Assembly (NCBI RefSeq): GCF_019351405.1
Contig: NZ_JAHWZX010000022.1
Location: 1 to 34,054 of the forward strand
From: Stakelama flava
Lineage (GTDB): Bacteria > Pseudomonadota > Alphaproteobacteria > Sphingomonadales > Sphingomonadaceae
Direction of reading: 5' to 3'
DNA: 34,054 bases
In this document: piece after piece, positions 21,513 to 30,783 of the stretch
Layout: every line of letters begins with the position of its first letter
How positions within the stretch are numbered: position 1 is the stretch's first letter
Position numbers and translations under genes: made by a program
Notes under the pieces: generated by a model
What the model was told of the DNA's origin: nothing
Seen by the model: only the letters and a program-made list of their open reading frames with translations
The model's database searches: none

Positions 21513-21766
21513 TTGCCAAGCTGTTCATTCTGCTTGTGCGCAGCTGGCAATATGGTCCGTCGATCATCCTGCCGCCAAGTTGTCGGTACACGCCGTCCTG
21601 TTCGGCCTATGCAATCGAGGCGCTACGCCGCTATGGCGCGCTGAAGGGCAGTTGGCTTGCGATCCGCCGGATCGCGCGCTGCCATCCTTGGGGCGGGTCG
21701 GGCTACGATCCCGTGCCGGAACCCGGCGATGCGAGACGGTGCAGGCATTGCCATGGCGGGGAATAG
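21509..21766 (+). CDS. yidD: Membrane protein insertion efficiency factor YidD
   Basis: This 85-residue protein matches Yid[21 protein letters not shown], then [20 protein letters not shown] and [18 protein letters not shown], with the conserved cysteines [11 protein letters not shown] and CHPWG. YidD assists YidC-dependent membrane protein insertion at the inner membrane. Its start overlaps the rnpA stop (ATGA) and yidC follows at once. Confidence 0.95.
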   Translation: MIAKLFILLVRSWQYGPSIILPPSCRYTPSCSAYAIEALRRYGALKGSWLAIRRIARCHPWGGSGYDPVPEPGDARRCRHCHGGE

Positions 21767-21769
21767 TTG

Positions 21770-23488
21770 GTGAAGGACGAATACAAGAATTTCATCATCT
21801 TCGCGGTGATCGCCGCGTTCGTACTGTTCGCATGGCAGCCGATCGTCGATCGTTTCTATCCGTCGAATCCCGAACCGACCACCGCCGAAAGCGGCGTGAA
21901 AACCACGCCCAAGGCGAACCCCGCGGCTGACCCCACCGCCGATTCGCCCGCCGCCGTGCGCGATCGCAACACGGTGCTTGCCGCCACGAAGCGGATTCCG
22001 ATCGACACCCCGACGCTGAAGGGATCGATCAACCTTGCCGGCCCGCGGATCGACGACCTTGTCCTGAAACAATATGACGAGACGATCGCGAAGGATTCGG
22101 ATCCGATCCGCCTGCTTTCGCCTGCCGGCGCGCCCGAAGCTTATTTCGCCGGGTTCGGCTGGCGTACCGAAGGCATCAAGGCGCCGGGCAAGGATACGCT
22201 CTGGCAACCGAGCGGCAATGCCGTTCTCGCACCGGGCAAGCCGGTCACGCTGACCGCCGACAACGGGCAGGGCCAGCGCTTCGCGGTTCAGATTTCGGTC
22301 GACGACCAGTATATGTTCACGGTTCGCCAGACGATCGCAAACCGGGGCACTTCTGCCGTTCAGGCCGTCCCCTATGCGCTGGTCAACCGGTCTGGCGAAT
22401 CGAAAGACAAGGACACCTGGACCATCCATACCGGCCCGATGTCGGTTCATGGGGGGTCCGCCGATTACGGCGTCGACTTCAGCGACCTGAAGGATGCGCC
22501 CGCGAAGTTCGATTCGACCGGAGGCTGGCTGGGCTTCACCGACAAATACTGGCTGACCGCATTGGTCCCTGACCAGTCAAAGCCGTTCAATGGCCAGTTC
22601 CGCGCCGGCGCAAACGATAGCTTCCAGGCCGATTACGCCCCCGCCGGCGGCGGCATGGTGCAGCCGGGACAGCAGTCCAGCTACACTTCGCGTTTCTTCG
22701 CGGGCGGCAAGGACGTTTCGCTGCTCCAGCATTATCAGAATGACGGTCGCATCGCGCTGTTCGACAAGGCGATCGACTGGGGCTGGTTCGGCATCATCGA
22801 ACGTCCGATCTTCTATTATCTCGATTGGCTGTTCCGCCATATCGGCAATTTCGGCGTCTCGATCATCCTTCTGACCTTCACCATTCGCGGCCTGATGTTC
22901 CCCATCGCGCAGAAGCAGTTCGCGTCGATGGCCGGGATGCGCGCATTGCAGCCCAAGATGAAGGCGCTCCAGGAACGGCACAAGGAGGACAAGCCGAAGC
23001 TTCAGCAAGAGATGATGAAGCTGTACAAGGAGGAGAAGGTTAATCCGCTCGGCGGCTGCGCCCCCACCCTCCTCCAGATTCCGGTATTCTTCGCGCTGTA
23101 CAAGGTGCTGATGCTGACCATCGAAATGCGTCACCAGCCGTTCGTGCTGTGGATCAAGGATCTTTCGGCTCCCGATCCGCTGACCCCGGTCAACCTGTTC
23201 GGGCTGATCCCGTTCGATCCGCCCGGTTTCCTGCATATCGGGGTGGTGCCGATCCTGCTGGGCATTTCGATGTTCTTCCAGTTCCGCCTGAACCCCGCGC
23301 CGATGGATGCTACACAGAAACAGGTGTTCGGCCTGATGCCATGGGTGATGATGTTCATCATGGCGCCCTTTGCGGTCGGTCTTCAGATTTACTGGATCAC
23401 GTCGAACGTGCTCACCATCGCGCAGCAGCAGTTCCTCTACAGCCGCCACCCGGCGCTGAAGAAAAGCAATCAGGCAACCAGTGGCTGA
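21770..23488 (+). CDS. yidC: Membrane protein insertase YidC
   Basis: This 572-residue protein is full length for the Gram-negative form. It has an N-terminal membrane helix (FIIFAVIAAFVLFAW), a large periplasmic P1 domain (about 60-350) with GWLGFTDKYWLTALVPDQ, and a C-terminal insertase core with FYYLDWLFRHIGNFGVSIIL, QKQFASMAGMRALQPKM and the NPLGGCAPTLLQIPVFFALY segment. YidC inserts and folds inner-membrane proteins alone or with SecYEG. GTG at 21770 is chosen because relatives start M-K-D-(D/E)-Y-K; TTG at 21767 is adjacent. The engB start overlaps its last codons. Confidence 0.97.
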   Translation: MKDEYKNFIIFAVIAAFVLFAWQPIVDRFYPSNPEPTTAESGVKTTPKANPAADPTADSPAAVRDRNTVLAATKRIPIDTPTLKGSINLAGPRIDDLVLKQYDETIAKDSDPIRLLSPAGAPEAYFAGFGWRTEGIKAPGKDTLWQPSGNAVLAPGKPVTLTADNGQGQRFAVQISVDDQYMFTVRQTIANRGTSAVQAVPYALVNRSGESKDKDTWTIHTGPMSVHGGSADYGVDFSDLKDAPAKFDSTGGWLGFTDKYWLTALVPDQSKPFNGQFRAGANDSFQADYAPAGGGMVQPGQQSSYTSRFFAGGKDVSLLQHYQNDGRIALFDKAIDWGWFGIIERPIFYYLDWLFRHIGNFGVSIILLTFTIRGLMFPIAQKQFASMAGMRALQPKMKALQERHKEDKPKLQQEMMKLYKEEKVNPLGGCAPTLLQIPVFFALYKVLMLTIEMRHQPFVLWIKDLSAPDPLTPVNLFGLIPFDPPGFLHIGVVPILLGISMFFQFRLNPAPMDATQKQVFGLMPWVMMFIMAPFAVGLQIYWITSNVLTIAQQQFLYSRHPALKKSNQATSG

Positions 23489-24119
23489 GTTCGATCCCGA
23501 TCTGGTGGAAGGCGCACGGAAGGTTTTTTCCGGCCCCGTCGCCTTCCTGAAATCGGCGCCCGCGCTCCAGTTTCTGCCCGATCCGGTGGTGAACGAAGTG
23601 GCGTTTGCAGGCCGTTCGAATGTCGGAAAGTCGTCGCTTCTCAATGCGCTGACCAACCGCAACGCGCTGGCGCGAACATCGGTCACGCCCGGCCGCACGC
23701 AAGAGCTGAACTTCTTCGATGTCGGCGATCCGCTGGCGTTCCGGCTGGTCGATATGCCCGGTTATGGATTCGCGAAAGCACCGAAGGATATCGTCAAAAA
23801 ATGGCGCTATCTGGTGAACGACTTCCTGCGCGGGCGCGCGGTGCTCAAACGCGCGCTGGTGCTCATCGATTCGCGCCATGGTATCAAGCCGGTCGATATC
23901 GAAATTCTCGACATGCTGGATCAGGCCGCCGTCAGCTACCGGCTGGTGCTGACCAAGGCGGACAAGGTGAAGGCAACCGATCTGGCGCGCGTTCAGGACG
24001 AAACCGAAGCGGCGGCGCGCAAACGCCCCGCCGCGCATCCGGACGTCATCGCGACCTCTTCGGAAAAGGGGATGGGCATCCCCCAACTGCGCGCCGCCGT
24101 GCTGGAATCGGTTCGGTAA
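23481..24119 (+). CDS. engB: Ribosome biogenesis GTPase YihA/EngB
   Basis: This 212-residue GTPase has G1 AGRSNVGKSSLLNALTNR, G2-region TSVTPGRTQELNFF, G3 DMPGYGFAKAP, G4 TKADKVK and G5 ATSSEKG. EngB acts in late assembly of the large subunit. Translation starts at GTG, overlapping the yidC stop by 8 bases, so the two are coupled. Placing L34, RNase P protein, membrane insertion and ribosome assembly genes together is the standard arrangement. Confidence 0.95.
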   Translation: MAEFDPDLVEGARKVFSGPVAFLKSAPALQFLPDPVVNEVAFAGRSNVGKSSLLNALTNRNALARTSVTPGRTQELNFFDVGDPLAFRLVDMPGYGFAKAPKDIVKKWRYLVNDFLRGRAVLKRALVLIDSRHGIKPVDIEILDMLDQAAVSYRLVLTKADKVKATDLARVQDETEAAARKRPAAHPDVIATSSEKGMGIPQLRAAVLESVR

Positions 24120-24203
24120 TACCAGGCTGCATGATCGGTCCACATGGTCGCGGGCAATGGCTTTGCATTGCCGCTTGCGCCCCTGCCCGCTATTCCGGCG
24201 CGC

Positions 24204-24866
24204 ATGAAGCTCATCATCGGCAACAGGGCCTATAGTTCATGGTCGCTGCGCGGCTGGCTCGCATGCAAGCAATCTGGCCTCGATTTCGAAGAGGTCGTGG
24301 TCCCGCTGTACGACGATGAATGGGAACGGCGGCGCGAGGGCGGCGAATTCGCCCCCTCATCGGGCAAGGTGCCGATCCTGTGGGACGATGATATGGTGGT
24401 ATGGGACAGCCTCGCCATCATCGATTTTCTGAACGACAAAACCGGCGGCACGCGCTTCTGGCCCGGCGAAGACGCGCCGCGTGCCATGGCGCGGTCGATG
24501 GCCGCCGAAATGCATTCAAGCTATCTGGCACTCCGGCGCGCCTGCCCGATGAACATCCGCGAAGTGTTCCCGCAAAAGGACGCAAGCGCGGACGTGCTCG
24601 CCGATCTATCCCGCATCATGGAATTATGGGCGCAGGCACGCGCGCGTTTCGGCGGCGGGGGCGACTTCCTGTTCGGCGAATTCGGCGCGGTGGACATCAT
24701 GTTCGCGCCGGTCGTCACGCGAATCGTCACTTATCAGCTTCCCGTTCCACGCTTTGCCCCCGCCTATATGCAGGCGGTACTCAACCATCGCTGGATGCAG
24801 GACTGGATCGCAGCCGCTCAGGAAGAGGACTGGGTGATCGAACGGTTCGAACAACCCGCGCTGTAA
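24204..24866 (+). CDS. Glutathione S-transferase family protein
   Basis: This protein of 220 residues has an N-terminal thioredoxin-like GST domain: MKLIIGNRAYSSWSLRGWLA with the catalytic-type Ser pair, then GKVPILWDDDMVVWDSLAII (cis-Pro and the 'DS' glutathione-binding pair) and the C-terminal helical domain (from about 90). ATG at 24204 is preferred because the family begins there; an upstream ATG at 24144 adds a poorly conserved extension. It ends 12 bases before the convergent cupin gene. Substrate not predictable. Confidence 0.9.
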   Translation: MKLIIGNRAYSSWSLRGWLACKQSGLDFEEVVVPLYDDEWERRREGGEFAPSSGKVPILWDDDMVVWDSLAIIDFLNDKTGGTRFWPGEDAPRAMARSMAAEMHSSYLALRRACPMNIREVFPQKDASADVLADLSRIMELWAQARARFGGGGDFLFGEFGAVDIMFAPVVTRIVTYQLPVPRFAPAYMQAVLNHRWMQDWIAAAQEEDWVIERFEQPAL

Positions 24867-24878
24867 TCGCGGTTCACC

Positions 24879-25325
24879 TCAAAAGCCGCTGCCGTCCTTG
24901 CGGGTGAAATCGCCGTTCGCGGTCAGGTGCATGTCGACATCGGGATAGTGGCAATCGCTCTGCGAAGGGCGGCCGACAGCAATGAATATGCAGTCCCCAT
25001 CCGACCGGTTCTGCAGTACGTGGCCGTTGCCGTCATTCATCGCAAATGCGGCGCAATCACCGGCGCGCATCCTGGTTTCGCCGTCGTCATCGACCAGCAC
25101 CGCTTCCCCGGTCAGGATAACGACGAATTCGTCTTCACCCGCATGCCAGTGGCGCTGCGACGACCATGCGCCGGGTTTCAGCGTGACATGACTCACCCCG
25201 AAGTCGCGAAGTCCGCCCGCCGGCCCCAGCCGCCGATACCACCGGCCCGCGACGACATCGGCATATTCGAGCGGATAGCCGGTCGCGTTGGTCTGCGGGA
25301 TTGTATCAAGGTTCAGCTTGGGCAA
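24879..25325 (-). CDS. Cupin domain protein
   Basis: This 148-residue single-domain cupin has YRRLGPAGGLRDFGVSHVTL, then RHWHAGEDEFVVILTGEAVL (the HxHx3-4E metal motif as HWHAGEDE) and RAGDCAAFAMNDGNGHVLQN (second histidine motif). The start is TTG at 25325 with GGGAG seven bases upstream; relatives as I recall them begin MPKL(D/N)LD at this point. It is divergent from dapE with only 12 bases between the start codons. Many such cupins bind sugars or act as small metal enzymes; function here unknown. Confidence 0.85.
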   Translation of the reverse strand: MPKLNLDTIPQTNATGYPLEYADVVAGRWYRRLGPAGGLRDFGVSHVTLKPGAWSSQRHWHAGEDEFVVILTGEAVLVDDDGETRMRAGDCAAFAMNDGNGHVLQNRSDGDCIFIAVGRPSQSDCHYPDVDMHLTANGDFTRKDGSGF

Positions 25326-25337
25326 TGCGTGACTCCC

Positions 25338-26477
25338 ATGACGATGACCGACACCCTGCCCGATGCCCTGCACCTCGCCAAGGCCCTGATCGACGCCGAA
25401 AGCGTGACGCCCGCAAAAGGCGCGGTTTTCGACGTGCTGGAAGCGGCGCTGAAACCGCTCGGCTTCGCCATCGATCGTTTCATTTCGGGCGAAGCGCCCG
25501 ACGGTCCGGTCGAAAACCTGCTCGCCACGCGCGGATCGGGTGGACCGCATTTCGCCTTTGCCGGGCATCTGGACGTGGTCCCGCCAGGCAAGGGCTGGAC
25601 CAGCGATCCCTTTGATGCCGACATACGCGGCGAATTGCTCCATGGGCGCGGCGCGGTGGACATGAAGGGTGCGATCGCCGCTTTCGTCGCCGCGATTCCT
25701 GCGGATCAGGCGACGGGCACGCTCACCCTGATCATTACCGGGGATGAGGAAGGCCCCGCCATCTTCGGCACGCGCGCGCTGATCGACCGGATGGCCGAAC
25801 GCGCCATCGCGCCCGATATGTGCCTGGTCGGCGAACCCACATCGGTGAACCGGCTGGGCGATATGATCAAGATCGGCCGTCGCGGATCGGTGAACATCTG
25901 GATCGACGTTCCGGGCCGGCAGGGCCATGTCGCCTATCCGCACCTTGCCGACAATCCGGTGCCCAAACTCGTCGCTGCGCTCGGCGCTATCGAACGCATC
26001 GAACTCGATCAGGGAAATGACTGGTTCCAGCCGTCGAATATAGAGATTACGGAAATTGAGGTCGGCAACCCCGCGCACAACGTCATTCCCGCCCATGCCC
26101 GCGCGCGGATCAGCATCCGGTTCAACGATCTTCACCGCGGCAGCGACCTGATCGCATTGATCGAACGAACAGTGCTTGCCCATGCGCCCGGCGCATCGGT
26201 GCTGGGCAGGATATCGGGCGAAGCCTTTCTGACCGAACCGGGGCCGTTGTCCGACCTGATCGGCGATGCGATCGAAATGGCGACGGGGTCGCGCCCCGAA
26301 CTGTCGACCAGCGGGGGTACATCGGACGCGAGATTTTTGTCGCAGCTATGCCCGGTGGCCGAATTCGGGCTGCTTAATGCCACAATGCACAAGCTGGACG
26401 AGGCGGTTTCGCTCAACGATCTCGACTCGCTGCGGGCGCTCTACGCCGACATCATCGAACGCGTTTTCACGCGATAA
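25338..26477 (+). CDS. dapE: Succinyl-diaminopimelate desuccinylase
   Basis: This 379-residue M20-family enzyme hydrolyses N-succinyl-LL-diaminopimelate in lysine and peptidoglycan synthesis. It has FAGHLDVVPPGKGW (first metal ligands), GRGAVDMKGAIAAF, IITGDEEGPA (catalytic Glu), MCLVGEPTS, GRQGHVAYPHLADNP and STSGGTSDARF. Length is normal. ATG at 25338 or 25344 is the likely start; no clear Shine-Dalgarno is seen, perhaps because of the tight divergent arrangement with the cupin gene. The 3' end overlaps the convergent GGDEF-EAL gene by 11 bases. Confidence 0.95.
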   Translation: MTMTDTLPDALHLAKALIDAESVTPAKGAVFDVLEAALKPLGFAIDRFISGEAPDGPVENLLATRGSGGPHFAFAGHLDVVPPGKGWTSDPFDADIRGELLHGRGAVDMKGAIAAFVAAIPADQATGTLTLIITGDEEGPAIFGTRALIDRMAERAIAPDMCLVGEPTSVNRLGDMIKIGRRGSVNIWIDVPGRQGHVAYPHLADNPVPKLVAALGAIERIELDQGNDWFQPSNIEITEIEVGNPAHNVIPAHARARISIRFNDLHRGSDLIALIERTVLAHAPGASVLGRISGEAFLTEPGPLSDLIGDAIEMATGSRPELSTSGGTSDARFLSQLCPVAEFGLLNATMHKLDEAVSLNDLDSLRALYADIIERVFTR

Positions 26478-28170
26478 GACGTCGGTTCCCCTCGCGCATC
26501 CAGTCGATGAATTCGGCTTCGGCCATCGGTTCGCCGATCGCATAGCCCTGTAGGATGTCGCAACCGATCACGCGAAGCACGTCGGCCTCCGCTTCATTCT
26601 CGATTCCTTCGGCCACGACCGTGCACCCGATGCCATGGATCAGCGCAATGACCGCCTGAGCAATGGTGCGCGCTTCCGCGGTATCGGCGACATTGCGGAT
26701 CATGCTGTGGTCCAGTTTGATCCGGTCGACGGGCAGACGGCGAAGCCGCGCCAGGTTTGAATATCCAGTGCCGAAATCGTCGATCGCCACGCTCGCGCCG
26801 TCATCGCGCAACGCAGCGATGGCGGCGAGCACATCGTCGCTGCACGTCATTGCCAGATTTTCGGTAATTTCCAATTCCAGCAGCGAAGCAGGCGCATCCG
26901 CATCGCGCAATGCCTGACGCAGGCTGCGGAAGAAACTGACATGGTCGATCTGACGCGCGCTGATATTGACCGCCAGCCGCTGGCCAATGCCGGCATCCGC
27001 CCACCGCGCAATGGTCTGCGCCACAGTACCGGTCACCCATTGGCCGATCTCTACGATCAACCCCGTTTCCTCTGCACGTCCGATGAAGTTGCCGGGCATG
27101 CGAAGCCCATCGGGATGACGCCAGCGAAGCAGCGCCTCCGCCCCGACGACCGAACCGGTACGCGCGCAAATCTGCGGCTGAAACACCAGCGCGAAATCGT
27201 CATTATCGACTGCATCGCGCAGGTCGTTTTCCAGCCGCGCGCGGTCGGCGATCGCGTCGGCCAGCGTGTCGCTGAAATGTTCAACACGCCCGCGGCCATT
27301 CGCCTTGGCATGATACATCGCCGCATCGGCCGCACGCATCAGGTCGGTCAGCGTCAGACCATGGCGCGGCCGCATCGCGACCCCCACCGATGCGCCCAGC
27401 TTGACCTGCTGACCGGCAAGGTCGAACGGTTCGCCCAACGCGAACAGGATCGCGCGGCCGATCCGGTCCGCCTCTGTCACGTCCAGGATATCGGGATAGA
27501 ACATGGTGAATTCGTCCCCGGCCAGCCTGCCGAGCAGCGGGCGCAGCCCTTCGGCGCTGGCGAAGCGATCCGCCACGGCGCGAAGCCGGTTGGCAACCAT
27601 ACCCAGCAGGCCGTCGCCCATCGCATGGCCCAGCGTGTCGTTCACGTTTTTGAATCGGTCGAGATCGATGAAGAACAGCGCGCCGTTGCGTTCGCGTCCC
27701 ATCTCGCCCAACGCCCGTTCGCAATTACGCCGGAAATTGACCCGGTTGGCCAACCCGGTAACCGGATCGAACATCGCCAGCCGCTGCACATTTTCCAGAT
27801 TGTTGTGAAGCTGGTCGAACAGGCTGTCCATCGCGCCGGCGAGTTGCGGAACGCATTTTTCGACTTCGCGCGGGATCGGACTGTTCAGATCGCCGTCCGC
27901 CGCGCGGGCGATTCGCTCGATCGCCGAATCGAGCGCCGCGGCGGTGGATGCGATCGAACGCTCCGCCGATGCCCAGCACATCGCCCCGCAAACGATCGCC
28001 GGAATGACGGCGCGCGCCGCGCTGTCGGCGGTGAAATGGCCGGCGGAGGTGGCGAACAACGCCAGGATGAAGGCGGTCGCACCGGCGCAGATCGCGAAGA
28101 CGATGGCGCGACTGGTGAGCGTAACTCCCTCCATCGGATTTGCGGCGTCCCTCTCTCGCTGATTGCCCAC
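26467..28170 (-). CDS. Membrane GGDEF-EAL protein (cyclic di-GMP metabolism)
   Basis: This 567-residue protein has two N-terminal membrane helices (about 21-43 and 53-68), a HAMP-like linker to about 125, a GGDEF domain (about 130-300) with the active-site variant AGDEF (217-221), and an EAL domain (from about 315) with EALLRW (345-350), ITENLA, and DDFGTGYSNL. The EAL metal ligands look intact, so phosphodiesterase activity is likely; the A for the first G in GGDEF is tolerated in some cyclases. It probably links a membrane signal to motility or biofilm. The start (GTG 28170) is uncertain; ATG at 28134 is the alternative. Confidence 0.9.
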   Translation of the reverse strand: MGNQRERDAANPMEGVTLTSRAIVFAICAGATAFILALFATSAGHFTADSAARAVIPAIVCGAMCWASAERSIASTAAALDSAIERIARAADGDLNSPIPREVEKCVPQLAGAMDSLFDQLHNNLENVQRLAMFDPVTGLANRVNFRRNCERALGEMGRERNGALFFIDLDRFKNVNDTLGHAMGDGLLGMVANRLRAVADRFASAEGLRPLLGRLAGDEFTMFYPDILDVTEADRIGRAILFALGEPFDLAGQQVKLGASVGVAMRPRHGLTLTDLMRAADAAMYHAKANGRGRVEHFSDTLADAIADRARLENDLRDAVDNDDFALVFQPQICARTGSVVGAEALLRWRHPDGLRMPGNFIGRAEETGLIVEIGQWVTGTVAQTIARWADAGIGQRLAVNISARQIDHVSFFRSLRQALRDADAPASLLELEITENLAMTCSDDVLAAIAALRDDGASVAIDDFGTGYSNLARLRRLPVDRIKLDHSMIRNVADTAEARTIAQAVIALIHGIGCTVVAEGIENEAEADVLRVIGCDILQGYAIGEPMAEAEFIDWMREGNRRLIA

Positions 28171-28224
28171 TGTCCGCCATGGGTGCTGCTGCTGTATGAA
28201 GGAGAAAGGTTAAAAAACCTGAAC

Positions 28225-28797
28225 TTAATCGTTTAACCGTGTCCGGCGCAGGATGATGTAAAGCGCGCCCTGCCCGCCATGGCGCGGATGCGCGGCGCGT
28301 ACGGCGGCGACAGCGCCGCGATTGGGCGACAGCGCCAGCCAATCGTTAACCGACGCGCGAATCGCACCGCGTGCATAGGGGCGCTCGACTCCGGGCCGCG
28401 GCGGTTTCCCGGTTACCAGCAGCAGCACCCGTTCGCCTTCCGCAATGCCCCGAGCCAGGCCGCGCTCCAACGCTGCATGGGCGGACGCCAGCGTATGGCC
28501 GTGCAGGTCGATCGTGCTGTCCGGGACGAGTCGCCCCCGCCCGATGCGCCGGTCCCACCCGCCATCCAGCGTATCGGACGCCGCCTTTCCTGCGAGCTGC
28601 GACTCGGCGCTTCGCTTCACCGGCGGGACCCTGCCGATGGATTTGCGCACCGGCGGAAGCGGCGCCGGGGCCGGCCGGGTGCGCGATTCCGGCTTGCCGG
28701 GCACCGCCGATGGCGCATCGCGTTTCAGCGGACGCACCGTCGCCATCACGCGTGCCCACATCGCGGCTTCTTCGGGGCTGAGATTACGGCGTGCCAT
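28225..28797 (-). CDS. Smr/MutS2-type domain protein
   Basis: This 190-residue protein has a variable, Pro-rich N-terminal half and a C-terminal Smr domain: DSTIDLHGHTLASAHAALER, VLLLVTGKPP, and AAHPRHGGQGALYIILRR, the family's DLHG and TGKG-like motifs plus the terminal strand. Stand-alone Smr proteins are often DNA or RNA endonucleases; here the function is inferred. Its start overlaps the mltA stop by 14 bases, so it is the third gene of the Tim44-mltA-smr operon. Confidence 0.9.
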   Translation of the reverse strand: MARRNLSPEEAAMWARVMATVRPLKRDAPSAVPGKPESRTRPAPAPLPPVRKSIGRVPPVKRSAESQLAGKAASDTLDGGWDRRIGRGRLVPDSTIDLHGHTLASAHAALERGLARGIAEGERVLLLVTGKPPRPGVERPYARGAIRASVNDWLALSPNRGAVAAVRAAHPRHGGQGALYIILRRTRLND

Positions 28798-29983
28798 CCG
28801 CGATCACCCGCTTCGCAGCATCTTTGGGGAGCAGGATGAACGCCGTGCCGTGCGCGGCCATACCGCCCGCGATCCGCCGTGCATCATCGCCCGCCCCCCA
28901 AAAGGTGTCGAAGCGATTGCTCCCTTTGATCGCCCCGCCGGTATCCTGCGCAACCCACAAACCACTTGCTTCGGAGCGGTCCATCGAGAGGAAGACCGGC
29001 GCGCCAAGCGGCACGAAAGCCGGATCGGCGGCAACGCTGGCGCGCGCCGCCACCGACAGGCCCAGCGCGCCGATCGGCCCCGGCCCGTCGAGCCTGTGGA
29101 AAAAGACGAAACTCTTGTTCTCGCGCATGACCTCTCGCCCTTCGGCGGGGTGTGCGTGCAGCCAGTCGACGATCCCCTGCATCGACGCCTGATCCTTGCC
29201 GATCAGGCCGCGGTCGAGCATCAGCTTGCCAATCCCGGTATAAGCCCGCCCGTTCTGCCCGGCATAGCCGATGCGCATCACCGAACCATCGCGGAGCCGC
29301 AGCCGCCCCGAACCCTGAACCTGCAGGAAGAAGACCTCGACCGGGTCGGCGGCCCAGGCAAGTTCAAGCCCGCGCCCCGAAAGCGCTCCCTGTTCAATCG
29401 CGGTGCGGTCATAATAGGGGATCAGATCGGTGCCATCGATCCGGCCACGCACTCGCTTGCCCGCAAGCGAATCGGAAAATTGCCCCAGATCGACATCGAT
29501 CAGATCGTTGGGCCTGGAATAAATGGGCGTCTGATATTCGCCGCCCTGCTTTCGGGAAGCAGCGATTTCAGGCTCGAAATAGCCGGTCGCGAAGGCGCGC
29601 CCGTCACCGATTCGGACCGCGGCGAAATTGGCTATGAAAAATTCGCGCGCGCCATCGTCATGCGTCGTTTTCGCCGATTCGCACACATCCCGCCAGTCGG
29701 CACCGGTGGTCAGCCCGCTCGCATCTGTCCGTTTTACAAGCGCGGGACAGGAGGTGCGGAACGCCGCCAAGGCCCGTTTTGCCATATCGGTATCGATGTC
29801 AGGCCCGGCAAGCGAAGGCCCGCGTGTAACGCCGGCCGCCATCGCGCTTTCCGGCTTGGCGGACTTCGGCTGCGCAGTGTCCCCGGCGGAAGGTGTCGGA
29901 GCAGGTCCTTCGGAAGGGGGGACGGCGGTTGCGGAACATGCCGCCAGCGCCGCGGCCAGCGGCAATGCCCCCCATATCCGCAT
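28784..29983 (-). CDS. mltA: Membrane-bound lytic murein transglycosylase A
   Basis: This 399-residue lipoprotein starts with a type II signal peptide (MRIWGALPLAAALAACSA, lipobox Cys at about 16). The MltA domain follows (SCPALVKRTDASGLTTGADW, GYFEPEIAASR, YDRTAIEQGALSGRGLELAW, EVFFLQVQGSGRLRL) and a C-terminal 3D domain with VAQDTGGAIKGSNRFDTFWG, which holds the catalytic Asp. It cleaves peptidoglycan to anhydromuropeptides at the outer membrane. ATG at 29983 is chosen for the signal peptide and lies five bases after the upstream Tim44-like stop. Confidence 0.95.
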   Translation of the reverse strand: MRIWGALPLAAALAACSATAVPPSEGPAPTPSAGDTAQPKSAKPESAMAAGVTRGPSLAGPDIDTDMAKRALAAFRTSCPALVKRTDASGLTTGADWRDVCESAKTTHDDGAREFFIANFAAVRIGDGRAFATGYFEPEIAASRKQGGEYQTPIYSRPNDLIDVDLGQFSDSLAGKRVRGRIDGTDLIPYYDRTAIEQGALSGRGLELAWAADPVEVFFLQVQGSGRLRLRDGSVMRIGYAGQNGRAYTGIGKLMLDRGLIGKDQASMQGIVDWLHAHPAEGREVMRENKSFVFFHRLDGPGPIGALGLSVAARASVAADPAFVPLGAPVFLSMDRSEASGLWVAQDTGGAIKGSNRFDTFWGAGDDARRIAGGMAAHGTAFILLPKDAAKRVIADGTP

Positions 29984-29988
29984 GCGAA

Positions 29989-30636
29989 TCAGGCCTCGTC
30001 GGTTTCGATCAGCTTCCAGTTGGGATCGTCGCTGCGCAGCGTGCGGGCGAAGGTCCACAGGTCCTTGGTCTGCACCGCATCGCTTAACGAGCCGGCGACG
30101 ACATTGCCGTCGGCATCGCGCGTGACCGCGGCGATATCCGCATCGAACCGAACCGTCACGCGCGCTTCGCCGCCCTCAAGCCCGGCATCGGCGATCACCG
30201 CCCGTTCGATCGAAACCAGTCGGTTGTCGAGGACGTGGCCAGCCGACTCGCGCTCGTCGATCGCGCGTTCGAAGGCTTGCTTCACATCGCCGGTGACCAG
30301 CCAGTCGAGCGTATCGCGATCGCCCTTCCAAAAGGCTTCGAGAATCATCTTGTACGCCGACTTCGCACCATCGACGAACTGCGTGACGTCGAAATCCGAA
30401 CTCGCACCCACCAGCGCGCGAACGCCATTTTCGGCCCCCGGCTGAATAAGGCGCGGCGCATCGTCCCGCCGTTCGACGGGGGCATCGACCGTGCGCGGCA
30501 ATGGCTGACGCGGCTGATGTTCCTCGGCCGGTTTGGGCAAAGGTTGTTCGTGCCCGGTTCGCTTTCCCAGCACCGAGTACAGGCGCAGGGCAAGGAAACC
30601 GGCAACCATGGCAAGGAGAACAATATAAAGCAGCAC
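29989..30636 (-). CDS. Tim44/TimA-like domain membrane-anchored protein
   Basis: This protein of 215 residues has one N-terminal membrane helix (LLYIVLLAMVAGFLALRLYS) followed by VLGKRTGHEQ, typical of alphaproteobacterial Tim44-like proteins. A Pro-rich linker and a Tim44-like domain follow: SDFDVTQFVDGAKSAYKMIL, EAFWKGDRDTLDWLVTGDV, and KDLWTFARTLRSDDPNWKLI. GTG at 30636 is chosen because GGAGGA lies five bases upstream; ATG at 30666 is an alternative. It is the first gene of the operon with mltA and smr, divergent from secB. The role is probably in membrane protein or envelope assembly; uncertain. Confidence 0.88.
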   Translation of the reverse strand: MLLYIVLLAMVAGFLALRLYSVLGKRTGHEQPLPKPAEEHQPRQPLPRTVDAPVERRDDAPRLIQPGAENGVRALVGASSDFDVTQFVDGAKSAYKMILEAFWKGDRDTLDWLVTGDVKQAFERAIDERESAGHVLDNRLVSIERAVIADAGLEGGEARVTVRFDADIAAVTRDADGNVVAGSLSDAVQTKDLWTFARTLRSDDPNWKLIETDEA

Positions 30637-30783
30637 CGTTCCTCCGACTTTCTTGGCACGCAACATAGGCGTAACCAGTCGCCGATTCAAATGCCGAGCG
30701 TTGAACTGCCAACGCCCTGCTGCTACGCGCGATCGCAAATGAACGCGGCCGACGCCGCGCCTATCCGTCGAAAAGGAAATTTA

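Noticed and set aside
24879..26183. 434-codon minus-strand frame containing the cupin
   Set aside because: Only the last 148 codons match a cupin; the rest is antisense to dapE and carries no domain.
28445..30445. Long plus-strand frame of 666 codons
   Set aside because: It runs antisense to smr, mltA and the Tim44-like gene, all of which are well supported.
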